From the NCBI RefSeq assembly GCF_026341125.1, contig NZ_JAPEOR010000003.1:62001-126000 (forward strand): DNA of 64,000 nucleotides, in the 5' to 3' direction. Below, in pieces: positions 17,184 through 25,009 of the stretch. How positions within the stretch are numbered: position 1 is the stretch's first letter; each line of letters starts with the position of its first letter. The notes under the pieces are model-generated. The model was not told where the DNA came from and searched no databases. It worked only from the letters and a program-made list of their open reading frames with translations. A program made the translations under genes and the position numbers. The stretch comes from Streptomyces sp. NBC_01142 (lineage in GTDB: Bacteria; Actinomycetota; Actinomycetes; Streptomycetales; Streptomycetaceae).

Positions 17184-18664
17184 CGCGCACCTCCGGCGCG
17201 CCGGACGGCGGTGAGGGCACTCTCCCCGGTCCCGGTCCCGGCGGTGGTCCCGGTCCCGGCGGTGGTCCCGGTCCTGGTCGTGTTCGCGCTGTCGGCCGCG
17301 GCGCCGGCGGTGGCTCGGCGCCGGGCCATGCGCACGGCCAGCGCGTGTTTGCACGGGCCGCGCCTGCCCTGGAAGCCGACCCACCACGGGCAGGTGCAGC
17401 TGAGCACCCCGTCCTCCTCTCTCACCCGGTACCGCCGCTCGCCCGAGACGACGGAGGCCGGCTCCCCGGTGAGTTCCACGGCCCCCGAGGAGACCAGCGT
17501 GCGAGCGGCGACCAGCCGCGGGTTGTGTCGTTCCGCGCGATCGGAGTCGTACGGCAGCTCCCGATGGAAGTACGCGGCTTCGGCGATGTCGTAGCCCACC
17601 CGGCCCGCAGTGCCGAGCCGGGTCAGCGCGGCCCGTACCCGCTCGACGGTCAGACCGGACTGCGCGGCCAGGTCGGCCGGGTCGATCCTCGGCTCCCACG
17701 CCAGCAGCACCGAGACCAGCTCGGCGTCCGCAGCCGCCTCCTCGGTGGCCAGCGCCTCCAGCACCCCGCCCTCGCCGGAGAATCCGCGCGAGACCTCGGG
17801 CGACAGGGTGAGGGTGAGCCGCATCCCCGGCAGCACCACTTCCCAGGCACTCGCGGTCGTCGCCGCGCCGTCGGCCGCGGGGCCGTACACCCGCAGCGCC
17901 GTCGCCTGCCGCAGCACCCGCTGCAGCGCCGCCAGCCGCTCCGGACCGGGCAGGCACACGGCCCCCGCCACCGGCCGGGTGGTTGGCCGCAACGTCTTCC
18001 CGGCCGGTACGACCCACATCGCGCCCCGTGAGGCGTTGCCGGACGCGCGCGGCAGCGCGCGCAGGAAACGCACCGCCTCGGCGGCGGGCAGCTCGGCCCG
18101 CAGATCGAAACCGACGGTGGCCACCTGTGCCTCGGCGAACCCCCGCAGCCAGCGGTCCGGCAGCGGAACCTTCTTCTCCACCACCGCGCCGTCGAGCGTG
18201 GTGACCGCCAACTCCTGGGGCCCCACCCGCAGATGGAGCGGGTCGTCGCCGGTCATGCGTGAAAGCGCCTCGCGCAGCGGATTGTTGACGTCCACATTGG
18301 TCGTGCCGTGACCGGTCTCCGCGCTGTCCAGCCCCTCCGGCAGTACGTCGAGCCGGGCATAGACCCCGCAGCAGCCGGAGAAGGACTCGAAGCGCAGCCG
18401 GTCGCCGTTCCCCGTCACCACCGGGTCGAGCACGGGGCGAAGGCTGCGGTCGAAGTAGCGGGCGCCCGCCACATCCGCGACCGCGAGGAGCCCCCGCGCG
18501 GCCGACTGCGGCGACGCCAGGAAGCCCGAGAAGAAGTGAGGATGGGCCTCGGCACCTCTCGGTGTGAGGCCACCCGACGTCTCCAGGCCGAGCAGCCGTC
18601 CGCCCTGTGAGGACTCAAGAGCGGACGGTCGGTGGTAGGCAATCGCCTGCAGTGATCGCGTCAT
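17180..18664 (-). CDS. SWIM zinc-finger protein
   Basis: 494 residues with a SWIM zinc finger near the C-terminus (CTCPWWVGFQGRRGPCKH, CxCx(n)CxH). Such fingers bind DNA or protein. The C-terminal tail carries a low-complexity Thr-Gly repeat encoded at about 17220-17280. It is the first gene of a two-gene operon with the DUF6493 gene and overlaps it by 4 nt. The ATG at 18664 is used. No enzymatic domain is recognised. Confidence 0.85.
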   Translation of the reverse strand: MTRSLQAIAYHRPSALESSQGGRLLGLETSGGLTPRGAEAHPHFFSGFLASPQSAARGLLAVADVAGARYFDRSLRPVLDPVVTGNGDRLRFESFSGCCGVYARLDVLPEGLDSAETGHGTTNVDVNNPLREALSRMTGDDPLHLRVGPQELAVTTLDGAVVEKKVPLPDRWLRGFAEAQVATVGFDLRAELPAAEAVRFLRALPRASGNASRGAMWVVPAGKTLRPTTRPVAGAVCLPGPERLAALQRVLRQATALRVYGPAADGAATTASAWEVVLPGMRLTLTLSPEVSRGFSGEGGVLEALATEEAAADAELVSVLLAWEPRIDPADLAAQSGLTVERVRAALTRLGTAGRVGYDIAEAAYFHRELPYDSDRAERHNPRLVAARTLVSSGAVELTGEPASVVSGERRYRVREEDGVLSCTCPWWVGFQGRRGPCKHALAVRMARRRATAGAAADSANTTRTGTTAGTGTTAGTGTGESALTAVRRAGGAR

Positions 18665-18727
18665 GGAAAAGACGGTAGGACCCGCCACTGACAATCGAGC
18701 CCGGCCGGGGAACGGTCACGGGTCCCG

Positions 18728-19138
18728 TCAGGTGCCTGCGATGGCGCGCAGTGCCTCCAGATGCCGCCGGTAGACCGCCCGCCCCTCACGGGTGAGGGCC
18801 AGCCAGGTCCGCGCCCGCCGCCCCACCCGGCCCTTGGCCACCGTGACCCAGCCGGCTTCCTCCAGCGAGGCGACCTGTTTGGACAGAGCCGAGTCGGTGA
18901 CCTCGACCAGATCGCGTACGAATGCGAACTCGGCCTTGTCCAGCGGCGCCAGGGCCGCCACGATCGACAGCCGGACGGGCGAGGTGAGCAGCGGGGCGAG
19001 TGCGTGGCGAGGATGAGTGCCCGCCTCCTTCGCCTCCCTCTCCGACTTCGCCTCGTGCTCCGGCCTCTCCGGCCTCTCCGGCCTCTCCGGCCTCTCCGGC
19101 TTCTCCGGTGTGCCGGTCTTCTCGGTCTTCTCCGTCAT
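18728..19138 (-). CDS. Winged-helix regulator with Pro-Glu-Arg repeat N-terminus
   Basis: 136 residues. The C-terminal half is a winged helix of the MarR/ArsR-like transcriptional-regulator type (SPVRLSIVAALAPLDKAEFAFVRDLVEVTDSALSKQVASLEEAG). The N-terminus is unusual: a charged Glu-Arg-Pro repeat region encoded by tandem 9-bp units at 19061-19105. The start codon overlaps the stop of the upstream membrane-protein gene (ATGA), so the pair is co-expressed and the regulator probably controls this operon. Confidence 0.8.
   Translation of the reverse strand: MTEKTEKTGTPEKPERPERPERPERPEHEAKSEREAKEAGTHPRHALAPLLTSPVRLSIVAALAPLDKAEFAFVRDLVEVTDSALSKQVASLEEAGWVTVAKGRVGRRARTWLALTREGRAVYRRHLEALRAIAGT
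19061..19105. repeat. Tandem 9-bp repeat inside winged-helix gene
   Basis: Four perfect copies of CGGCCTCTC followed by one variant (CGGCTTCTC), in frame on the minus strand and encoding repeated Pro-Glu-Arg. Copy number is likely to vary between strains by slippage. Confidence 0.85.
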
Positions 19139-19554
19139 GCCGACCGCCGCGTCTCCAGCCATGCTCCGATCGCAGGAGGCAGCGCGCAGGCAAGGGCACC
19201 GGCCACGGCGAGGAATGCGCTGTCCTCGAAGGCCGTACCGCCCAGCGCGACAGTGACGCCGAACGCCACCCCCCAGGACCCGATCACCGAGCCGTGCCGT
19301 GCGCCGAACCCCCTGCGAATGACGCGCTGCCGGGAGGCGTACAGGCTGAGACCACCGATCAGCACGCCATTGGTGAGGGAGAAGACGATCGCCGCGGCCG
19401 GCCCGCGCCAGAGCACCGCCATCGGCACCAGCACCAATTGGCCGACGGCGAAGACCACGAGATACCGCGCGTACCACCCGCTGTCGCGGCGGGTGGCGCC
19501 CTCCACCTGGTTCGCGTGCTTCAACGCCGCTGCGGCGTCCATCTGTTCGGTCAT
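19135..19554 (-). CDS. Small integral membrane protein
   Basis: 139 residues with about four hydrophobic helices (YLVVFAVGQLVLVPMAVLW, AAIVFSLTNGVLIGGLSLY, VIGSWGVAFGVTVALGGTAF, AFLAVAGALACALPPAIGAW). No family-defining motif was recognised. The stop overlaps the start of the winged-helix gene, so it is likely the regulated partner. Upstream in-frame starts up to about position 19600 cannot be excluded. Confidence 0.7.
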   Translation of the reverse strand: MTEQMDAAAALKHANQVEGATRRDSGWYARYLVVFAVGQLVLVPMAVLWRGPAAAIVFSLTNGVLIGGLSLYASRQRVIRRGFGARHGSVIGSWGVAFGVTVALGGTAFEDSAFLAVAGALACALPPAIGAWLETRRSA

Positions 19555-19610
19555 ACTTGCGACAATGGCAGTTACTTTCCAATCTGGCAAATAGGGAGAG
19601 ATCCGTACGC

Positions 19611-21188
19611 CTACTGCCCCACCCGCCCGGGCTGAAGCACCTTGCTGAACAGGACCGTTCCGCCTTCCGCGCGCAGCCGTACCGTCAACTCGCCACTGCC
19701 GCCGTCGATGTCGACCTCCCCGAAGTACTGCGGGGACTCCAGCGGTGAGAGGTTCGCGCGCTCCGGTGCCCGGACGAAGACGCGATCGGGGCCGAAGGTG
19801 CCGTCCAGGGCGTTGGCCGGGAAGCCGCCGGCGGCCAGCGGCCCCGAGACGAACTCCCAGAACGGGGCGAAGTCCTTGAAGGCCGCCCGCTCCGGGGCGT
19901 AGTGCTGGGCCGAGGTGTAGTGCACATCCGCCGTGAGCCACACCGTGCCCGTGATCCGGCGGTGCTTGATGCAGCGCAGCAGCTCGGCGATCTGCAGCTC
20001 GCGGCCGAGCGGAGCGCCCGGGTCGCCCTGCGCGACGGCCTCGAAGTTCGCGGAGCCGTCCGGCACGACCAGGCCGAGCGGCATGTCCGAGGCGATCACC
20101 TTCCACGTCGCGCGCGATCGCGACAGCTCACGCTTCAGCCAGGCGAGCTGCTCGGTACCGAGGATGCCGTGCTCGTCGGCGGGCTGCCGGCCGGGGGAGT
20201 TGGCGTTGCGGTACGTACGCATGTCGAGGACGAACACGTCCAGCAGCGGACCGTAGCGCACCACCCGGTGGACGCGGCCCTCGCGCCGGTGCGCGGGGAG
20301 TGTCGAGACCGGGAAGTACTCTCCGAAGGCCTGCATCGAGCGCTCGGCGAGGACGTCGACGCTCTTCTCGGCGTAGCGGGGGTCGTCGAGAATCTGTCCC
20401 GGGTACCAGTTGTTGCGCACCTCGTGGTCGTCCCACTGCACGACCGTCGGCACCTGGGCGTTGAAGCGGCGGACGTTCTCGTCGAGCAGGTTGTAGCGGA
20501 AGTTCCCGCGGAAATCGGCCAGTGTCTGGGCCACCTTGGACTTCTCCTCGGTGGTGATGTTGCGCCAGATCCGGCCGTCCGGCAGCGTCACACTCGGTTC
20601 GATCACACCGTCCGCGTAGATCGTGTCCCCGCTGCACAGGAAGAAGTCCGGGTCGAGAGCGCGCATTTCCTCGTACGCGCGAAAACCGCCGATGTCCGGG
20701 TTGATGCCCCAGCCCTGCCCCGCGATATCGCCCGACCAGAGAAAACGGACGCCCTCGCGGCGCTTCGCGGGCGCGGTACGGAACGTCCCGTACACCGGCT
20801 CGCCGGTGCGGCGCGGGTCGTCGGGGTCGGCGAGCGTGACGCGGTAGTGCACCTGCTCACCCGCGGGCAGACCGCGCAGCGACGTCGTTCCGGTGAAGTC
20901 GGTGCCCGCGCCGAGCAGCGGGCCGTGCCACCGGTGTGCGCGCCGGAAGGACTCCGTCGCGGAGGTCTCCACGATCATCCGGGCGGGCCGGTCGGAGCGC
21001 ACCCACACCAGGCCGGACGAGGAGGTGACACCGCCCGTCTGCACACCCCACGCGGCGCGCGGGCGGCCGGAACGCGCGAGCGCGGGCGCCGCGCTCACCG
21101 CGGGCAGTGCCAGCGCCGCAGAGGCGGCGAGCGTGCCGCGCAGAACAGAACGGCGGTCGGGGGACGAAATCCGCGGGCTGTGGGACAT
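19611..21188 (-). CDS. PhoD-family alkaline phosphatase/phosphodiesterase, Tat-exported
   Basis: 525 residues. A twin-arginine signal (DRRSVLRGTLAASAALALP) with an AxA cleavage site near residue 40 directs export in folded form. A PhoD N-terminal domain and a metallophosphatase core follow, with SGDTIYADG, WDDHEVRNNW and LTADVHYTSAQHY supplying metal ligands. PhoD enzymes hydrolyse phosphodiesters and monoesters outside the cell for phosphate supply. No clear PHO box was identified in the 202-bp upstream gap. Confidence 0.9.
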   Translation of the reverse strand: MSHSPRISSPDRRSVLRGTLAASAALALPAVSAAPALARSGRPRAAWGVQTGGVTSSSGLVWVRSDRPARMIVETSATESFRRAHRWHGPLLGAGTDFTGTTSLRGLPAGEQVHYRVTLADPDDPRRTGEPVYGTFRTAPAKRREGVRFLWSGDIAGQGWGINPDIGGFRAYEEMRALDPDFFLCSGDTIYADGVIEPSVTLPDGRIWRNITTEEKSKVAQTLADFRGNFRYNLLDENVRRFNAQVPTVVQWDDHEVRNNWYPGQILDDPRYAEKSVDVLAERSMQAFGEYFPVSTLPAHRREGRVHRVVRYGPLLDVFVLDMRTYRNANSPGRQPADEHGILGTEQLAWLKRELSRSRATWKVIASDMPLGLVVPDGSANFEAVAQGDPGAPLGRELQIAELLRCIKHRRITGTVWLTADVHYTSAQHYAPERAAFKDFAPFWEFVSGPLAAGGFPANALDGTFGPDRVFVRAPERANLSPLESPQYFGEVDIDGGSGELTVRLRAEGGTVLFSKVLQPGRVGQ

Positions 21189-21390
21189 CGCTGCGCCTCC
21201 TGGGCAGGTCGGGCCGGTGTGCCGTGCCATGCCTAGTGCCCGGCCGAGGCGGGCACGCGAACCCCGAGTGAACAACGGACCCACGACCCCCACGGGACAA
21301 CTGGCCCTACGCCGTGCGATGCAGGACCAATGACCGATCGATCTCTTGATCACGGGCTGTGTACGGTGCGGGGGACGAAGGGGGACCTCG

Positions 21391-21810
21391 ATGCCGTTCG
21401 ACGGTCAGTCGCACATCCGCATTGCCCGCCCGTCCCGCGATCTGGGGGCGGCGGAGCGCTTCTGGTCCGGAGGGCTCGGCCTCGGCGTCGTCTACCGGGA
21501 CGAGGGTGGCGAGGCACCCGGTGAGCACGCGCTGCTGATGCTCGCCCGCCCTGACGCCTCCTGGCACCTCGAACTGGTCCATGAGGCCGGCCGCCCCGTC
21601 CAGCCGCGCCCCACCGAGGAGGATCTGCTGGTGATCTATCTCGAGGAGCCGGTGCCGGACGAGTTGGTGGCCCGGCTGGAAGAGCACGGCGGAAAGCGGG
21701 TCACCTCACCCAATCCGTACTGGAACGAGTGGGGTGTCACCATCGAGGACCCCGACGGCTACCGACTGGTCCTGTGCCGACGTGGCTGGTCCAACGACCC
21801 GTTGGCCTGA
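21391..21810 (+). CDS. VOC/glyoxalase-fold protein
   Basis: 139 residues with two beta-alpha-beta-beta-beta repeats of the vicinal-oxygen-chelate fold (HIRIARPSRDLGAAERFWSGGLG ... VTIEDPDGYRLVLCRRGW). Family members bind a divalent metal and act as lyases, dioxygenases or resistance proteins; no specific reaction can be named. The ATG at 21391 has GGGGA 6 nt upstream and fits better than the in-frame start at 21346. The following 220 bp (21811-22030) hold only loosely repeated CAGGTCGGCG-like sequence and no convincing gene. Confidence 0.82.
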   Translation: MPFDGQSHIRIARPSRDLGAAERFWSGGLGLGVVYRDEGGEAPGEHALLMLARPDASWHLELVHEAGRPVQPRPTEEDLLVIYLEEPVPDELVARLEEHGGKRVTSPNPYWNEWGVTIEDPDGYRLVLCRRGWSNDPLA

Positions 21811-22030
21811 GACCTTTCACCGGGGCGGGGCCGGATGCGTGTGACCCTTCTCCGGTCCGGTCCGGTTCCCGCCCCGGGCGCGCTGGCCGCGCCCGCCGCG
21901 AGCACAAGGACGTACGGCGTGGCACAGGCGGCGGGCAGCGCGCCGGTCGCCGCGGGAGTGACGCTCGCCCCGGGGGCCTTCGCGCTCAGGTCGGCGACCC
22001 GCCCTCAGGTCGGCGGCTCCCGCGCTCAGG

Positions 22031-22861
22031 TCAGCGGCTCCCGTCCAGGATGACGCGCGCGACGAGCGCGGGGTCGTCGTTCATGGGGACATGGCCGCAG
22101 CCCGGCAGCCGGACGAGCCGCGCACCGGGGATGGCGTGCTTGGCCCTGATGCCCTGGCGGCGCAGCAACAGCCGGTCCTGGGTGCCCCAGGCGATGGTGA
22201 CCGGCACATCCGGCACATCGTCGGTGAACAGGACGTCGAGACCGGCGGCGAGCGTCTCGTGAAATCCGGTGGCATCCCGCAGGGCAAGGGTCTCGGCGAC
22301 GGTCGCCTCGGCTGAACGCCGCCCCGGCCGGGCGTAGATGGTGCTGATCATCGCCGCCCGCCCGGCGGCTGTGCGGGACAGCCGCTCGATCATCGGCAGC
22401 GGCATCGCCCGGGCCCCCAGTCGCATCGCGCGCAGTGTGCCGAAGGCATAGCGGCGCTCGCCCGCCGACCAGAAACCGGCGGGGGACAGCGCCGTCACCG
22501 ACCGTACGAGCTTCGCGCGGCCCAGCTCCAGGGCGAACAGTCCGCCGAGGGAGTTCCCCGCGACATGGGGGCGCTCGACCTCCAGTGCCTCGCAGAGCGA
22601 GCCGAGCATCGAGGACACGGTGCCGAGGTCGTACGGCACGCCGTGGGGCAGTGCGGGGGAGGTGCCGAAGCCGGGCAGATCGACGGCGATGACGTCGCGC
22701 TCGGCGGCCAGGATTCCCATCACCGGTTCCCAGGCCTGCCAGTGGTGCCCGATGCCGTGGAGGAGCAGCAGGGGTTCACCGGCGCCGGCGCGCTCATAGG
22801 TGACGGACAGCGCGTGGCTGCCCCGGGGTGACGCGATGGAGAACGAGATTTTCTCGGCCAT
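22031..22861 (-). CDS. Alpha/beta-hydrolase
   Basis: 276 residues with the alpha/beta-hydrolase fold: oxyanion motif LLLHGIGHHWQAW, nucleophile elbow GNSLGG, and a late catalytic histidine in GCGHVPMNDDP. It should hydrolyse an ester or similar bond in the cytosol; the substrate is unknown. It is divergent from the ECF41 sigma-factor gene. The intergenic region carries a TACCG-TT-CGGTA palindrome at 22922-22933. Confidence 0.85.
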   Translation of the reverse strand: MAEKISFSIASPRGSHALSVTYERAGAGEPLLLLHGIGHHWQAWEPVMGILAAERDVIAVDLPGFGTSPALPHGVPYDLGTVSSMLGSLCEALEVERPHVAGNSLGGLFALELGRAKLVRSVTALSPAGFWSAGERRYAFGTLRAMRLGARAMPLPMIERLSRTAAGRAAMISTIYARPGRRSAEATVAETLALRDATGFHETLAAGLDVLFTDDVPDVPVTIAWGTQDRLLLRRQGIRAKHAIPGARLVRLPGCGHVPMNDDPALVARVILDGSR

Positions 22862-22921
22862 GCTTGCTGCTCCCTGTTTTCGCCCGCGTACGTACGTTGT
22901 AGACAGCCTGTCAGTAACAAT

Positions 22922-22933
22922 TACCGTTCGGTA
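22922..22933. promoter_or_regulatory. Small palindrome between hydrolase and sigma-factor genes
   Basis: TACCG-TT-CGGTA is a perfect 12-bp palindrome in the divergent intergenic space. A second symmetric segment (GACAG/CTGTC) is near 22903-22913. Either could be an operator; no regulator is identified. Confidence 0.35.
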
Positions 22934-23034
22934 GCTTTCAGTTCAAGGGGCCGCACGGATGCCGTCGCTCAGTGTGCTGAGTGACGCACCCATGTCGCCT
23001 GGACAGCCGATGCGCGGTCGGCTGGGATGGAGGG

Positions 23035-23919
23035 GTGGCTACAGATTCCGTGACCGACGTTTTTGAAGAGAACCGGCCCGTCCTGACCGGTGTGGCCTAC
23101 CGCATGCTCGGTCGCGTGGCCGATGCCGAGGACGTGGTGCAGGACGCCTGGCTGCGCTGGTCGGCCGAGGAGCGGACCGACGTCCTCGAGCCGCGGGGCT
23201 ATCTCGTACGGATCACCACCCGCCTGGCCATCGACCGGCTGCGGCACGTTCAGTCGCGGCGCGAGGCATACGTGGGCCCCTGGCTGCCCGAGCCGATCGC
23301 CACGGACTTCGGGCACACCGTCCCCGATGCGGCGGAACGCGCCGTTCTCGTCGACTCCGTATCGCTCGCCGTCCTGGTCGTTCTGGAGGCGCTGTCGCCA
23401 CTGGAGCGCGCGGTGTTCGTCCTGCGCGAGGCCTTCGGATTCCCGTACGGAGAGATCGCCACCACGCTCGACCGGTCCGAGGCGGCCGTGCGGCAGCTCG
23501 CGGGCCGAGCGCGCCGGCACGTCGAGGAGCGCAAGCCCCGCTACGACGTGGACCCGGCCGAATGCCGCGATCTGACCGAGCGCTTCCTGGCCGCCGCGTC
23601 CGGCGGTGACCTGGAGGAACTTCTGTCCCTGCTGGCACCCGATGTCCGCCTCGTGGGCGACAGCGGCGGCAAGTCCAAGGCGCCGCTGCGTGTCTTGGAG
23701 AGCGCCGACAAGGTGGGGCGGTTCCTCTGCGCGGTGGCGCAGCAGCCGATCCAGGAGATGGAACTCCGCTTCGTGGAGCTCAATGGTTCCCCCGCACTGC
23801 TCGTCCTCTCCGCGGGAAAGCCGGACAGCGTCTTCCAGTTGGAGGTTCTGGACGGACGCATCCAGTGCGTCTACGTCGTACGCAACCCCGACAAACTCAC
23901 CTCGCTGGCTTCGGTGTAG
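23035..23919 (+). CDS. SigJ/ECF41-type RNA polymerase sigma factor
   Basis: 294 residues. Sigma-2 (VAYRMLGRVADAEDVVQDAWLRW) and sigma-4 (LSPLERAVFVLREAFGFPYGEIA) regions are followed by a C-terminal SnoaL-like domain after about residue 185. The SnoaL part carries DSGGKSKAPL, the position of the DGGGK motif by which ECF41 factors control their own activity without an anti-sigma factor. The GTG at 23035 is preferred; starts at 22981 and 23050 are possible. The divergent hydrolase may be a target. Confidence 0.85.
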   Translation: MATDSVTDVFEENRPVLTGVAYRMLGRVADAEDVVQDAWLRWSAEERTDVLEPRGYLVRITTRLAIDRLRHVQSRREAYVGPWLPEPIATDFGHTVPDAAERAVLVDSVSLAVLVVLEALSPLERAVFVLREAFGFPYGEIATTLDRSEAAVRQLAGRARRHVEERKPRYDVDPAECRDLTERFLAAASGGDLEELLSLLAPDVRLVGDSGGKSKAPLRVLESADKVGRFLCAVAQQPIQEMELRFVELNGSPALLVLSAGKPDSVFQLEVLDGRIQCVYVVRNPDKLTSLASV

Positions 23920-23938
23920 GACGCTTCCGTCGCACGTC

Positions 23939-23970
23939 AGACCCCGTGTCCAGATTCGGCCACGGGGTCT
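23939..23970 (+). terminator. Rho-independent terminator after sigma-factor gene
   Basis: 10-bp stem AGACCCCGTG / CACGGGGTCT with a 12-nt loop, followed by TTTG, 20 bp after the stop codon. Confidence 0.8.
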
Positions 23971-24053
23971 TTGCCGTGTGCGCCCCACAGGGTACGAACG
24001 TCGTGTGAACGCTCTGCGAATCCAGTCCGTTCCGCTGCGTGACCGGCACAGCA

Positions 24054-24088
24054 TTGGTCTTGACCAAAGGAGTGGGCCGTCCTATGGT
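24054..24088 (+). promoter_or_regulatory. Promoter with DasR-like palindrome upstream of GntR gene
   Basis: Sigma-70-like elements TTGACC (24060-24065) and TATGGT (24083-24088) are spaced 17 bp. The palindrome TTGGTC-TT-GACCAA (24054-24067) overlaps the -35 box. It differs by one base from the DasR consensus core TGGTCTAGACCA known from Streptomyces, and it equally suits autoregulation by the GntR protein encoded downstream. Confidence 0.65.
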
Positions 24089-24169
24089 CGGCAGAGTTAG
24101 TGCAAGAACCTTTAATAAACAAGGGCGCGGAAATAGCCGCCGCTGACACGGCGATTGCGGAGGATCAGG

Positions 24170-24934
24170 GTGGGGACCACGCAGCTGGAAACAGTGCCGG
24201 AGCCTAAGTACTGGCACCTCAAGACCGTGATCGGCCAAGCACTCGACTCGGACTTCGCGGTCGGGGAGATCCTGCCGAACGAGCGCGATCTCGCCGCTCG
24301 TTTCGGAGTCGCCCGCGCCACCCTCCGGCAGGCACTCGAGCAGCTCGAGCTCGAGGGCCGGCTGCAGCGCCGCCGCGGCGTCGGCACGACCGTCGCCCCG
24401 CCGCGCATGGGCGTCGATGTCTCGACCACGCAGCACGGCTGGCCCGGAGCCGGCCAGGAGGTCTGGCAGTCCGTCGACTGCACGACAGTGGTGCCGCCGC
24501 TGTCGGTGGCCCGTCTGCTCGACACGGACGTCGACGAAGAGACGCACACCGTGCGCAGGCTGCGCGTCACCCATGGACAGCCGGTCGCGGCAGAGCTGCT
24601 GTATGTGCCGGCCTCGTCCGTGCCCGAGCTCTCGGCCATCGACGCGCCGTCGGGGCCCACTCGCGCCCGCGCCGTACTGCGTGAGCTCCAGCGGCTCGAC
24701 CTCGAGGGCCAGGACCGCGCCGTGGAGCTGGGGTCGGCGCGCGCCGACGACGCCAAGGAGCTGGACCGGCTGCCGGGCGCGCCCGTCCTGGTCGTCACCA
24801 CCCGCTACCTCTCGGCGGGCAGGACCGCTGCCGTCTCGGTCGCCACCTACCGCGCCGACACCTGCCGGCTCACCTTCGGGGACTCGGGCGACGTGGAGAT
24901 CAGCCACCACGACCAGGAGCGCCGCGCGTCCTGA
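24170..24934 (+). CDS. GntR-family transcriptional regulator (HutC/DasR-like)
   Basis: 254 residues. The N-terminal winged HTH (ILPNERDLAARFGVARATLRQALEQLELEGRLQRRRGVGT, about residues 35-80) is diagnostic of GntR, and the C-terminal UTRA-like domain resembles the HutC subfamily. The GTG at 24170 has a perfect GGAGGA 5 nt upstream. A promoter with a palindromic site lies 80-115 bp upstream, suggesting autoregulation. The ligand is unknown; a developmental role as in other Streptomyces GntR proteins is possible but not shown. Confidence 0.87.
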   Translation: MGTTQLETVPEPKYWHLKTVIGQALDSDFAVGEILPNERDLAARFGVARATLRQALEQLELEGRLQRRRGVGTTVAPPRMGVDVSTTQHGWPGAGQEVWQSVDCTTVVPPLSVARLLDTDVDEETHTVRRLRVTHGQPVAAELLYVPASSVPELSAIDAPSGPTRARAVLRELQRLDLEGQDRAVELGSARADDAKELDRLPGAPVLVVTTRYLSAGRTAAVSVATYRADTCRLTFGDSGDVEISHHDQERRAS

Positions 24935-25009
24935 GCAGCGCACTCGCCCGGGCCTGCCCGCTCCTCTTCCTACGGCCCGTCGCACGTGAGCTCGCACGTG
25001 AGCTCATGC

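Noticed and set aside
21835-22053. 72-codon plus-strand ORF after the VOC gene
   Set aside because: Low-complexity Ala/Gly/Pro composition from loosely repeated GC-rich DNA, no ribosome binding site, and overlap with the end of the real hydrolase gene.
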